From Natronococcus pandeyae (GTDB lineage Archaea > Halobacteriota > Halobacteria > Halobacteriales > Natrialbaceae), in assembly GCF_008122205.1 (NCBI RefSeq), contig NZ_PHNJ01000008.1, positions 62,001 to 126,000 of the forward strand: 64,000 nt of DNA. Direction: 5' to 3'. The notes beneath the pieces are model-generated. The model did not search any database. It was not told where the DNA came from and saw only the letters and a program-made list of their open reading frames with translations. Below, piece by piece: positions 26,468 to 38,841 of the stretch (positions within the stretch are counted from its first letter, which is position 1; the number at the start of each line of letters is the position of its first letter). A program made the position numbers and the translations under genes.

Positions 26468-26877
26468 TGGTCACCTCCGTCGGTGGCGACGGTACCGGAG
26501 TCGCCCTCGGCCTCCGTCTCGACCTCGTGGGAAATGTCGTACCGGGTGTCGAGACGGTCACGCTGCATGGCGTAGGCGACCGACAGCAACAGGGCGGCCA
26601 GCGGCGTGAAGATCGCCGTCAGGAAGAAGTGTAGCGGGAAGCCGCCGAGGACCGTCGTCCCGGTCATGAGATCCGGCGCGAAGAGGATGGCCGTCGTCGG
26701 TCCGAAGACGACGACGATCCACGCGACGAACGAGATCCAGATCACCTTCAGGTGATCCCGCATGAACGGCGTCGCCGGCTTGAAAATGTTTATCTCCTTA
26801 TCGAGGTACGTCTCGGTCTTGACGCCGCCGTCGGTTTCGACGGCGCCGTCAGAGTCTTGGTTGGTATTCTCTGTCAT
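26464..26877 (-). CDS. DUF4212 sodium/substrate symporter small subunit
   Basis: 137 residues. The central part has two membrane helices (about 48-66 and 85-105) after the motif NIFKPATPFMRDHLKVIW, which resembles other DUF4212 proteins. The family always accompanies an SSS large subunit, as here (ATGA overlap). The ends are acidic, cytosolic tails. It probably stabilises or modulates the transporter. Confidence 0.88.
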   Translation of the reverse strand: MTENTNQDSDGAVETDGGVKTETYLDKEINIFKPATPFMRDHLKVIWISFVAWIVVVFGPTTAILFAPDLMTGTTVLGGFPLHFFLTAIFTPLAALLLSVAYAMQRDRLDTRYDISHEVETEAEGDSGTVATDGGDQ

Positions 26878-26932
26878 GTTATCGGCTCATGTGTGATGCT
26901 TGGCAGTCGGTTCTGGAAAGGATGGATCCGGG

Positions 26933-28906
<1,974 letters not shown>

Positions 28907-29205
28907 GGTACAACCACTCAATGAACAACCGTCATAGTAAAGCCCGCCTCTAGTTGTACAAAACGGCAGTCATCTCCCGGGGTGTCGTCGACACCGGGTT
29001 GACACGTTCTCCTGGAACCGACCGTTCTATCGCCGATTTCCGGACTGTCTCGTGGCACCGACGGTACTGAAACGAGACCGATCGCACTGTCGACGACCGG
29101 CCGACTGCTGGAGGAGGGAATGGGGCTAGAGGGCTAGCCTCTCGTCGTCCTGAGCTGCGTCGATCGTCGAACTCGAGCGAGTCGGGCGCAAGAAAAACTG
29201 GCTCC
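28907..29205. other. acs1 promoter region and spacer
   Basis: About 300 bp between the acs1 start and the end of the Bat-like regulator gene. A TTTACTATG element about 32 nt upstream of acs1 is the best TATA candidate. The palindrome TTGTACAA (near 28954-28961) lies just beyond it and a second TTGTAC occurs next to the start codon. No gene or RNA is seen. Confidence 0.45.
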
Positions 29206-31539
29206 TTATTCGTCAGTCGACGGGTCGTCGAAGAACGTCCGGAGCAACTCGTGTTGTCCCTTCCGAAGGTGGCTGTGTAGCGTTGGCGATGAGATGCCCA
29301 TCGCGTCTGCGACCTCCTCGGCTGTACTCTCGCGGGGCCAGTCGTAGTACCCTCCGGAGTAGGCCGCCATGAGCGCGGCCTCCTGGCGGTCGGTGAGTCG
29401 TTCCTCGAGTCCCTCCCGGAACTCTCGACCGGTCTGTACGGCCCGCTCGGCCTCGCGTTTTCCGACGAGTTCGGAGTCGGGGAAGGCCGACCGCAGCCCG
29501 GAGACGATCGTCCGGAGGTCAGCGTTCGCCGCACATTCGGCCGTGATCGCCGCGGAACCGTCCTCGAAGACCGCCTCGCAGACGGTAACGCCGTACTCGG
29601 TCAGCGTTAGCGTCGGCGAGGAGCCCTCGACGACGAACTCGATCCGATAGGCGTCCTCGTAGGTCTCGATCAACCGACAGTCGCCGATCCCCGGCTCCGC
29701 GTCGGCGAGTTCGAAGACGTCGGCCGGCGACGCACCCTCGAGACGGACGTAGTACAGCTGCGTCGACTCCGAGAGCGGGACGAGCGAGTCGAGTTCGAAC
29801 CGGCACTCGAGCCGGCGGGTCGCGTCGACGAAGAACGATCCCTCGTCGCGACAGACGAACTCGAGTTCGACCACACGGTCGGACAGCAGGAGGTTGCGCC
29901 GGCGGATCGCCCCGATGGCGTAGCCGACCTGACTGCCGATCGTCTCGAGCCACGCGCGCTCGGCCTCGTCGAACGCGTTCGATCGTTCGGTCGCGACCGA
30001 GAGCGTTCCGTAGACGGTGTCGCCGTAACAAAGCGGCACCGTCGCGACGTGTCCCTCGAAAGCCCCGTCTCCCCCGTCGAACGCCGCTCGAACGTCGCTC
30101 GCAACCGTCACCGACTGCGATTCCGTCACGGTCGCGTCGTCCGCGGCGGAATCGACGGAGGCCGGGCCAGTCGCGCCTCCCTCGTCGGTCGTCGGGCCGG
30201 ATCCGAGAGACGGTTGGGACTGCGGATCGGGCCACTCGTCGGGAAGGAGTCGGTCGATCTGGTCGTGCTCGAGTCCGCTCGCGGTCCGCCACTCCTGGCG
30301 GTGGTCGGAGAGGGCCGTTCGATCGATCCAGGCGGCGTCGTACGTCGATCCGTCGGTCAGTTCGGTACAGGTCGCCGTCTCGACCTCACCGTGACCTGTC
30401 GCCTCGAGCAACGCGTCCGTCACCGCCCGATGGCGCTCGGCGACGCCGTAGAGCCGGTCGAGGGCGTCGCGAGCCGAACGGAGCGCCTCGAGTCGCTCGT
30501 AGTGGGTCGAGACGTCCCGAACGAGGAGGGCGAAGCCGCGGATCTCGCGCGCGTCGTCGCGCAGCGGCGTGACGACCTCCGTCGCGCGGAACTGCGAGCC
30601 GTCCCTGCGGAGCCGCCAGCCGCTGTCTTCGTACCCCGACTCCTCGAGCGCTCGCGACAGCGTTCGTTCGGGAACGCCGCGCTCGACCGCGTCGTCGTCG
30701 TAGAACGCGGAGACGTGCGTGCCGACGATCTCACCGGCCCGGTAGCCGAAGACCGACTCGGCGCTCCGGTTCCAGCGTTCGACGTAGCCGTCCGGATCGA
30801 GTCGAACCAGCGCACACCGATCGCTCGCGGCGAGCAACGACCGAACGACGCTCTCGTCGCTCACGCCTCGCTCCGTCGGTGACCGGCTCCTGGAGCCCGT
30901 CTCGATCGTGGCGAAGGCGTCGACTATCTCGGCGTCGGTCGGCTCGGAAAGGTAGGGCTCGAGGGCCTCGAAACTCTGCCAGCCCCCGACGGTCTTGACG
31001 ACTCGCGGGTTGACGTCGTGCTCGACGAGCGCGGTCCGAGCGAAGTACCGCCGAAGGTCGCTCGTCGAGACGCCTTCGAGAGCCGGATCGTCGAACAGGT
31101 CGCTGGCCCGCTCGGCGACGTCGGCGACGAGCATCTGGAGGCGCCGCGGTGTCACGGAAACGATCGGCTCGTCGCTCGACAACCCATTGCTTCGTGCGTA
31201 CCGCCGCAGCTCTCGCTCGACGGTCGTCGGAAGGTACGCAGTTCGACGAGTGCCGTCCTCACCGGCGGGAAGCCGGAGAAGATATCGAGGGGGATTGGTC
31301 TGCACCTGGTCGATAGCGTCGGTACTGAGTCGCGTGAGTTCGCTCGGACGCAGTCCGACGTCGCCACAGCACCGAACGACGAGCGCCTCGCGGTACGTTT
31401 CGGCGGCGTCGAGGAGCGACTCGTACTGCTGGCGGGACAACACCGACGGCTCGGACGGTTCGGACGGCTCCGACGGCTCGGACTCCTCGAGACTCACGTT
31501 TCGCCTATTTTGAGTTCGCGAAAATAACTGTACCGACAT
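29206..31539 (-). CDS. Bat-like regulator with N-terminal tyrosine-recombinase-like domain
   Basis: 777 residues with an unusual order of domains. After a short SEP-repeat linker, residues about 36-205 resemble a tyrosine recombinase catalytic domain: GLRPSELTRL (Arg I), SDLRRYFAR (Arg II; Ser where the first His is usual), VGGWQS (Trp in place of the second His) and a Tyr in LEPYL. A PAS domain follows (about 225-345; FGYRAGEIVG), then a GAF domain (about 360-565), a bacterio-opsin activator middle domain (about 575-705) and a C-terminal HTH_10 (LTDRQEAALMAAYSGGYYDW, then VADAMGISSPTLHSHLRKG). It lies between two acs genes, suggesting control of acetate metabolism. Whether the recombinase domain cuts DNA or only binds it is unknown. 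Confidence 0.82.
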   Translation of the reverse strand: MSVQLFSRTQNRRNVSLEESEPSEPSEPSEPSVLSRQQYESLLDAAETYREALVVRCCGDVGLRPSELTRLSTDAIDQVQTNPPRYLLRLPAGEDGTRRTAYLPTTVERELRRYARSNGLSSDEPIVSVTPRRLQMLVADVAERASDLFDDPALEGVSTSDLRRYFARTALVEHDVNPRVVKTVGGWQSFEALEPYLSEPTDAEIVDAFATIETGSRSRSPTERGVSDESVVRSLLAASDRCALVRLDPDGYVERWNRSAESVFGYRAGEIVGTHVSAFYDDDAVERGVPERTLSRALEESGYEDSGWRLRRDGSQFRATEVVTPLRDDAREIRGFALLVRDVSTHYERLEALRSARDALDRLYGVAERHRAVTDALLEATGHGEVETATCTELTDGSTYDAAWIDRTALSDHRQEWRTASGLEHDQIDRLLPDEWPDPQSQPSLGSGPTTDEGGATGPASVDSAADDATVTESQSVTVASDVRAAFDGGDGAFEGHVATVPLCYGDTVYGTLSVATERSNAFDEAERAWLETIGSQVGYAIGAIRRRNLLLSDRVVELEFVCRDEGSFFVDATRRLECRFELDSLVPLSESTQLYYVRLEGASPADVFELADAEPGIGDCRLIETYEDAYRIEFVVEGSSPTLTLTEYGVTVCEAVFEDGSAAITAECAANADLRTIVSGLRSAFPDSELVGKREAERAVQTGREFREGLEERLTDRQEAALMAAYSGGYYDWPRESTAEEVADAMGISSPTLHSHLRKGQHELLRTFFDDPSTDE
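31444..31483. repeat. 9-bp tandem repeat encoding SEP linker
   Basis: Four to five imperfect copies of a 9-bp unit (cgacggctc/ggacggttc type) encode the SEPSEP linker at the N-terminus of the recombinase-Bat protein. Copy number changes here would alter linker length without frameshift. Confidence 0.6.
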
Positions 31540-31625
31540 TGGCTGGAAATTTGAGGAAAAGCTCGTACCAACGGACAGCTATCTGATCTTCTTGATTTCG
31601 ATCTGTTTGAAGACTCGAAGCGAGA

Positions 31626-33602
<1,977 letters not shown>

Positions 33603-33682
33603 GTCGTATCCGACTCGAGGGTGTTCAGCGGAATAAACGTTCCTCCGAATACGGGTCGTCCGGCTCTCCCCCGAGGAGCAGT

Positions 33683-33722
33683 ACCGCGGTTCGAGCCCGA
33701 CGGGCGGTACCGGGGTTCGAGC
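33683..33722. repeat. Direct repeat, 26-bp period
   Basis: accgcggttcgagc (33683-33696) and accggggttcgagc (33709-33722) match at 13 of 14 positions. They lie in the 199-bp spacer upstream of acs2. The ggttcgagc core looks like a tRNA T-loop, but no tRNA fold surrounds it. Confidence 0.35.
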
Positions 33723-33801
33723 AGAGACGGCAATCGGTCACGCGGCAGTGCGAATCGGCAGCTGACGCCGATTCGTCCGTCGCCGTGGGAGAGCGGTGGC
33801 G

Positions 33802-34290
33802 CTACGACGACATCGAGTCGAAGTCGGTGACCTCGCCGGACTCGCGCTCGGACTCGCGGACGACGTACACGTCGTATCGCTGGTCGTTCGCGACGGGACT
33901 ACCGACGCTCGACTGCGGGGAGATCACCGATCCCGCGTTTTCCGAGCCGATGAAGACGACGCTGGCCCCGACCTCGCCCGCCACGCGGCGGATCTCGCGG
34001 ACGACGTTTATCGTCGCCGTCGCGGTCGGTTCGTCGGAACTGACGCGTTCGACCCGGAACGTCGCCTCCGGATCGACGTCTTCGACGCGAGATTGCATAC
34101 CCTCGGCGATCGCTTCGGGGTCGAACGGTTCGCCCTCGCTGATCCAGCCCCGGTCGCGGGCGTACTCGTCGTCGTCCGGAACGACCGTCAGTACGACGAC
34201 CTCCTCCTCGAGGAAGTCGCCGAACGTCGAGGCGCGCTCGAGGGCCTTCACCGCGAGGGATGATCCGTCGAAGGGAACGAGCAGTGACAT
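33802..34290 (-). CDS. Universal stress protein (UspA family)
   Basis: 162 residues from the MSLLVPFDGSSLA start at 34290. The frame is open further upstream but that part is arginine-rich, non-homologous read-through. A single Usp domain is seen; the nucleotide loop GSENAGSVISPQSSVGSPVA departs from the strict G-x2-G-x9-G-S pattern, so ATP binding is uncertain. It is 199 bp downstream of the acs2 promoter region on the same strand. Confidence 0.88.
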   Translation of the reverse strand: MSLLVPFDGSSLAVKALERASTFGDFLEEEVVVLTVVPDDDEYARDRGWISEGEPFDPEAIAEGMQSRVEDVDPEATFRVERVSSDEPTATATINVVREIRRVAGEVGASVVFIGSENAGSVISPQSSVGSPVANDQRYDVYVVRESERESGEVTDFDSMSS

Positions 34291-34742
34291 ACCAGATAGC
34301 AACATCGGGCGTGGAAGTAAATGTTCGGCTCCCCCTCCACGCGGGCCGGTTCGAACGGAACGGGCGCCGGTTTCGAGCCGGGCCGCTGGCGAACTCCGGT
34401 GAGTAGCGTACGATCTGGAAATACCACTTATAAATACAATCTTTCCGTATGGTAGTCGGATATCGTCCATCTCACCGGCCGATCCGGATATACGAGTAAA
34501 CTGGCCTCTGAATGGCAATTTCTCGCAGTATTTGGTATTCACACCTCTATTCGCTCCAGTTACTCTCGTTCTCTCGAATACACGTTGAGTGGCCAGTATA
34601 GCGCGTAAAAGGCACAAGTTGACGAAAGGAAGCGTTCACTCCTCATAGTGTAGGACTTCTTAAAGTAGTGGATAGCACTCGAGTTACTATCACTAAATCC
34701 GCGTCTCGAACCGACCCGTCTCGAGAGCGCGCAATCCGGACG
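34291..34742. other. Non-coding stretch upstream of UspA gene
   Basis: 450 bp without a credible gene. It is AT-richer than its surroundings. A ttataaata at about 34428-34436 is a good TATA box on either strand; read leftwards it would give the UspA gene a leader of over 100 nt. No RNA fold or mobile-element end was recognised. Confidence 0.5.
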
Positions 34743-35507
34743 TCAGTCGAACTCCGGCGACCGCCCTTCCAGGAAGGCCGCGACACCTTCCGCGTGGGCC
34801 GGCGTTCCGTACGCCAGCGACTGGAAGTGGGCCTCTCGCTCGAGGCCGTCGCGCCACGACCGGCCGAGGTTCTCGTGGATCGCCTGCTTCGCCAGGCCGA
34901 CGTTTGCGGTCGGTTTGGAGGCGAGCGTCTCCAGGAGGTCGGCGACTCGAGCCTCGAGTTCCTCGTCCGGGACGGTCTCGTTGACGAGGTCGAGCGCCTC
35001 GGCTTCCGCGGCGTCGACGAGTCGGCCGGTGATCACCAGTTCCTTCGCCGTCCGCAGGCCGACGAGACGAGGCAGCGTCACCGTCCCGCCCAGATCGGGC
35101 ACGAGTCCGACGTTGACGAACGACGCGCCGAACCGGGCGGAGTCCGCGGCGTAGGCGAAGTCCGCGGCGGCGACCACCGAGAGCCCGGCGCCGACCGCGT
35201 CGCCGTTGACTTTCGCGACGACCGGAACCGGTGCGGTCAGGATCCGTTCGGCGACTCGGCCGAGCGTCGCGCGGACGCGGTCGTAGGCCTCCGCCGCCGT
35301 CTCGTCGCGTTCGGCCATCGCCTCGATGTCGCCGCCGGCGCTGAACGCGTCGCCCTCCCCGGTCAGGACCACCGCGTCGAGCGCGGCCGGATCGAGGTCC
35401 TCGAGTTCGCCCGCGAGGTTGCGAGCGACGTCCTCGGTAAACGCGTTGCGAACGTCGGGTCTGTCGAACGTGAGGTACAGGACGGAATCCTCGGTACGGG
35501 TCTGCAT
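34743..35507 (-). CDS. Enoyl-CoA hydratase/isomerase family protein
   Basis: 254 residues from MQTRTED at 35507; upstream in-frame sequence is Arg-rich read-through. Crotonase fold: FDRPDVRNAFTEDV, the oxyanion-hole loop FSAGGDIEAM and the second loop FVNVGLVPDLGGTVTLPRL. The glutamate of the classical hydratase pair is replaced (G-L-V-P-D-L-G-G keeps one acidic site), a pattern shared with PaaG-type isomerases. Next to paa genes it may isomerise the ring-1,2-epoxide or hydrate downstream intermediates. Beta-oxidation is an alternative. Confidence 0.85.
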   Translation of the reverse strand: MQTRTEDSVLYLTFDRPDVRNAFTEDVARNLAGELEDLDPAALDAVVLTGEGDAFSAGGDIEAMAERDETAAEAYDRVRATLGRVAERILTAPVPVVAKVNGDAVGAGLSVVAAADFAYAADSARFGASFVNVGLVPDLGGTVTLPRLVGLRTAKELVITGRLVDAAEAEALDLVNETVPDEELEARVADLLETLASKPTANVGLAKQAIHENLGRSWRDGLEREAHFQSLAYGTPAHAEGVAAFLEGRSPEFD

Positions 35508-35616
35508 GCCGGTAACGTGGACGGCGTTTCTACTTAGAACTACGTTCGCTGGCAGCATCGTTTCGATCCGGGCGCCCTGTCGAGCAGTTCGACGCCGAGT
35601 GCGGCCGCAGCCCCAG

Positions 35617-35663
35617 GACCCTCGTCCGGTTCCACGTCGGCGGAGACCCTCGTTCGGTTCCAC
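35617..35663. repeat. Direct repeat, 28-bp period
   Basis: GACCCTCGTCCGGTTCCAC (35617-35635) and GACCCTCGTTCGGTTCCAC (35645-35663) match at 18 of 19 positions, between the divergent enoyl-CoA hydratase and ferredoxin genes. They may be paired regulator sites or leftovers of a dispersed repeat. Confidence 0.5.
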
Positions 35664-35719
35664 ACCGGTGGTCCCGAGTCGGTCGTACGTATTTGTGCGT
35701 CGGCGTGCTATAGTCACAC

Positions 35720-36052
35720 ATGCCGACGATCGAGTTCGAGGGTGAAACGATCGACGCCGACGTCGGCGACAACCTGCGCCGAGCGCTCGTGGATGCCGGC
35801 TTCCCTCCACACAACGGTAGCGCACAGTACACGAACTGTCGCGGCAATGGGTTCTGTGGGACCTGTGCCGTGGAAATCGTCGAGGGAGACGTGGACGAGC
35901 CGGCGCGCAAGGAGCGCCGGCGTCTCGGGTTGCCGCCTCACAGTCCCGACTCCGGGCTCCGGCTGTCGTGTCAACTGACGGTCGAAGACGACCTCGTCGT
36001 CGTGAAACACCCGGGCTACTGGGGACAGAACGTAGAACGCGGCGACGACTGA
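35720..36052 (+). CDS. [2Fe-2S] ferredoxin
   Basis: 110-residue soluble electron carrier. Cys ligands are arranged CRGNGFCGTC (C-x5-C-x2-C) with a fourth Cys in LSCQL about 40 residues later. This spacing is like adrenodoxin/bacterial Isc ferredoxins rather than the C-x4-C of the abundant haloarchaeal plant-type ferredoxin. It diverges from the enoyl-CoA hydratase and ends 3 bp before the convergent MaoC gene. No PaaE reductase is found in the paa cluster, so this protein is a reasonable donor to the PaaABC epoxidase (inference). Confidence 0.9.
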   Translation: MPTIEFEGETIDADVGDNLRRALVDAGFPPHNGSAQYTNCRGNGFCGTCAVEIVEGDVDEPARKERRRLGLPPHSPDSGLRLSCQLTVEDDLVVVKHPGYWGQNVERGDD

Positions 36053-36055
36053 GCG

Positions 36056-36517
36056 CTACTCTTTCGTCTTGATGAGGAACTTCATGTCGCCCTGAAAGAC
36101 CACCGTGTCCTCCTGGTTGGTCATCTCGGTGTCGAGCACGACCAGGCCCGCGTCGTCGCGGCTCCCCACGTCCTTCGTCTCGGTGACTTCGATATCGAGC
36201 GAGAGCGTATCGCCGATATGAACGGGGTTTGGCAGGTCCATGTAGTTCATCCCGAGGAACGCGAACGCGGTCCGTTCGACGATCCCGGTGCGGTAGACGA
36301 ACCCCGTCGCCTGGACGAACGTCATCGGTCCGTGGGCGATCCGCTCGCCGAAGGGACCGTCCTCGGCATACTCCTTGTTCGTGTGCAGTTCCGTCCAGTC
36401 GCCGGCGAGCGCGGAGTGCATGACGAAGTCGGCCTCCGTCACCGTCCGGCCGACGCTCTCGAAGGTCTGGCCCTCCTCGAAGTCCTCGAAGTAGTGTGGC
36501 TCGTAACTGTATGCCAT
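36056..36517 (-). CDS. MaoC-like dehydratase
   Basis: 153 residues, hot-dog fold. FEEGQTFESVGRTVTEADFV opens the domain, and DWTELHTNKEYAED with FGERIAHGPMTF gives the (R)-hydratase-2 motif (Asp and His separated by a short hydratase loop). It hydrates enoyl-CoA esters and plausibly acts in ring-opened phenylacetate intermediates or short beta-oxidation. It lies tail-to-tail with the ferredoxin gene. Confidence 0.9.
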   Translation of the reverse strand: MAYSYEPHYFEDFEEGQTFESVGRTVTEADFVMHSALAGDWTELHTNKEYAEDGPFGERIAHGPMTFVQATGFVYRTGIVERTAFAFLGMNYMDLPNPVHIGDTLSLDIEVTETKDVGSRDDAGLVVLDTEMTNQEDTVVFQGDMKFLIKTKE

Positions 36518-36691
36518 GGGGTAGTCATCAAAATCGCAGCATAAATAATTTACTTCGGAAATCGGGAGCGGGCACGGGGAACGACGGCACCTGGATCCGG
36601 CGAGTCGTAGCTGTCGCTGATCGGCTCACAGTCAGCCGTTTTGCCGCCTGTGGATCGAACTCCTGTTTCCACCTCGAGTGATGATCGCCCG

Positions 36692-37978
36692 CTACCGGTG
36701 ATCGTAGACCCGCTTGACCTTCCCGACCTCAGTTCGCTCGATGCCGCCGGGATCGGCGATCGTCAACTCGTCCGGCGTGAACGAGAGCACGTTCGAGAGC
36801 CGAGTGAGAACGCGATCGCGCAGGGCCTCGAGGTCGCCGTCGAACCCCTCCTCGCGCTCGATCGTGAGCTCCATCCGATCCAGTTCGTCCTCCCGGGTGA
36901 GATCGATGCGGTAGTAGGGGGCAACCTCGTCGAACTCGAGGACGACGTCCTCGATCTCGCTGGGGTACAGATTCACGCCGCGGACGATCAGCAGATCGTC
37001 TGCACGGCCGGTCACGTTGTCCATTCGGACCATCGTTCGGCCACACTCGCACTCCTCGGTGGTGAGCGACGTGAGGTCGCCCGTCCGGTAGCGCAGGACG
37101 GGCAGCGCCTCCTTCGTTAGCGTCGTCAGGACGAGTTCGCCCTCCTCGCCCTCGGGGAGGGGCTCGCCCGTCTTCGGATCGACGATCTCGGGGTAGAAGT
37201 GGTCCTCCCAGATGTGTAGCCCCTCCTGGGCCTCGTGGCACTCGTTCGAGACGCCAGGGCCGATGATCTCGGAGAGTCCGTAAATGTCGATTCCGGTCAC
37301 GCCGAGTCGCTCTTCGATCTCCTCGCGCATCGGGTCCGTACAGGGTTCCGCGCCGAAGATGACCGTCGACACGGGGAGATCGCGCGGGTCGACGCCCATT
37401 TCCTCGGCCGTCTCCGCGAGGTACAGCGAGTACGAGGGCGTACAGCTCAGGGCATCGCTCTCTAAGTCCTCGAGGAGTTCGACCTGTCGCTGGGTCTGGC
37501 CGCCGCCGATCGGGATCACCGTCGCGCCGAGTTCCTCGATCCCGTAGTGGAGGCCGAGACCGCCGGTAAAGAGGCCGTAGCCGTAGCCGTTCTGGACGGT
37601 GTCGCCGGGCTCGACGCCGGCGGCGACCAGCGAGCGGGCGACCACCTCGCTCCACACGTCGACGTCCCCCTGCGTGTAGGAGACGATCTTGGGTTTGCCT
37701 GTGGTGCCGGAGGAGGCGTGGATGCGGACGATTTCGTCGTCGTCGACGGCGAAGAGACCGTCGGGATACTCGTCGCGGAAGTCCTCCTTCGTCGTGAACG
37801 GCAGCTTCTCGACGTCCTCGATCGATCGGATGTCGTCCGGAGAGACCCCCGCCTCGTCGAGTTCGTCCCGATAGTACTCGACGTTCTCGTAGGCCCTTTG
37901 CACCGTTTCTCGGAGTCGCTCGGTCTGGATTTCTCGGAGTTCGTCTCGAGGGGCTTCCTCGATCTGATTGTAACTCAT
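36692..37978 (-). CDS. paaK: Phenylacetate-CoA ligase (first copy)
   Basis: 428 residues from MSYNQIEEAPRDEL; an ATG two codons earlier is also possible. It activates phenylacetate to phenylacetyl-CoA, the entry step of the paa pathway. Characteristic motifs: KLPFTTKEDFRDEYPDG, ASSGTTGKPKIVSYT (P-loop), IYGLSEIIGPG, YRTGDLTSL and the C-terminal Lys region RTEVGKVKRVYDHR. Very similar to the copy at 48304-49587. A tatttttggtgtata region just upstream could be its promoter. Confidence 0.93.
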   Translation of the reverse strand: MSYNQIEEAPRDELREIQTERLRETVQRAYENVEYYRDELDEAGVSPDDIRSIEDVEKLPFTTKEDFRDEYPDGLFAVDDDEIVRIHASSGTTGKPKIVSYTQGDVDVWSEVVARSLVAAGVEPGDTVQNGYGYGLFTGGLGLHYGIEELGATVIPIGGGQTQRQVELLEDLESDALSCTPSYSLYLAETAEEMGVDPRDLPVSTVIFGAEPCTDPMREEIEERLGVTGIDIYGLSEIIGPGVSNECHEAQEGLHIWEDHFYPEIVDPKTGEPLPEGEEGELVLTTLTKEALPVLRYRTGDLTSLTTEECECGRTMVRMDNVTGRADDLLIVRGVNLYPSEIEDVVLEFDEVAPYYRIDLTREDELDRMELTIEREEGFDGDLEALRDRVLTRLSNVLSFTPDELTIADPGGIERTEVGKVKRVYDHR

Positions 37979-38137
37979 CCTCATCCCTCACTCTGGAGTT
38001 ATACACCAAAAATAATGGGGTACCCGACATCCCTCGAGGGCAGAGCCGTTCGAACACGGTCGTGACTCCCTGGCCGAACCCGACGCACATTGTCACGAGA
38101 CCGTCCGTCCCACCACGGCGCTCGGTGTACCGATCGA

Positions 38138-38734
38138 TTACGCGTTCACCGGTCGCTCAGCCGGCGGTAACTGGACCGTCTCGACGATCGGCTCGTCGAA
38201 CGGGAGTCGCATCCGGACGTCACTACCGCTCCGATCGACCGTCTCGAACCCCATCCGCCGGTAGACGTGGATGGCGCGTTCGTTCTCGGCGTCGACATCC
38301 AGAACGAGCGCCTCGTGGCCGGCGTCGGCGGCGTAGGCGATCACGTGCCGACAGCACTCGCTTCCGATCCCGCGGTCGTGGTACGCCGGGTCCACGAAGA
38401 CGACGAACTGCGGCTCGGTGCTCGAGCGCGGCGCGTACGCCGCGTGGCCGACGACCCGGCCGTCGTGGACGGCGACGATCGTGAATCCTCGGTCGAGCAG
38501 CCGCTCGAGCCAGTCCTCGATTCGGTCGCGTCCGACCGGCGGCAGCCCCATCGATCGGTGGGCGTCGGGGTACCCCTCGTACATCGAGACGAGGGCGTCG
38601 AATCGCGGCCGGGAGAACGGCTCGACCAGGATCGGCTCGCCGCGCTTATCGACGAATCGCGGACACCGAGGCGGACACTCGTTCGTCCCTTCGCAGTTCT
38701 CGGGATTCCATACGGCGCAGGTGTCGGATCTCAT
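38138..38734 (-). CDS. GNAT acetyltransferase with Cys-rich N-terminus
   Basis: 198 residues. The GNAT fold covers about 35-185: GFTIVAVHDGRVVGHAAYA, FVVFVDPAYHDRGIGSE (acetyl-CoA loop, R/Q-x-x-G-x-G/A type) and NERAIHVYRRMGFE. The first 25 residues carry four Cys (C6, C14, C20, C24) in NPENCEGTNECPPRCPRF, likely a small zinc site. Substrate unknown; it could modify a protein or small amine. Divergence from the flanking UspA gene is not seen: both are on the minus strand. Confidence 0.88.
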   Translation of the reverse strand: MRSDTCAVWNPENCEGTNECPPRCPRFVDKRGEPILVEPFSRPRFDALVSMYEGYPDAHRSMGLPPVGRDRIEDWLERLLDRGFTIVAVHDGRVVGHAAYAPRSSTEPQFVVFVDPAYHDRGIGSECCRHVIAYAADAGHEALVLDVDAENERAIHVYRRMGFETVDRSGSDVRMRLPFDEPIVETVQLPPAERPVNA

Positions 38735-38841
38735 CGGCGTTCACGTATGCGAGTAGGTGCCACGGACTCATCGCTTCTGACCCGTGCATGTGCGGGGTTT
38801 TTAGGTGCGATCAGAAACGCTTCGAACCGGTGACCGGGCGA

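Noticed and set aside
31152-31367. Small minus-strand frame inside the recombinase-Bat gene
   Set aside because: Out-of-frame shadow of the large regulator gene on the same strand, with no start or ribosome site.
33683-33722. Possible tRNA gene because of ggttcgagc
   Set aside because: No acceptor, anticodon or D arm can be drawn around the T-loop-like sequence.
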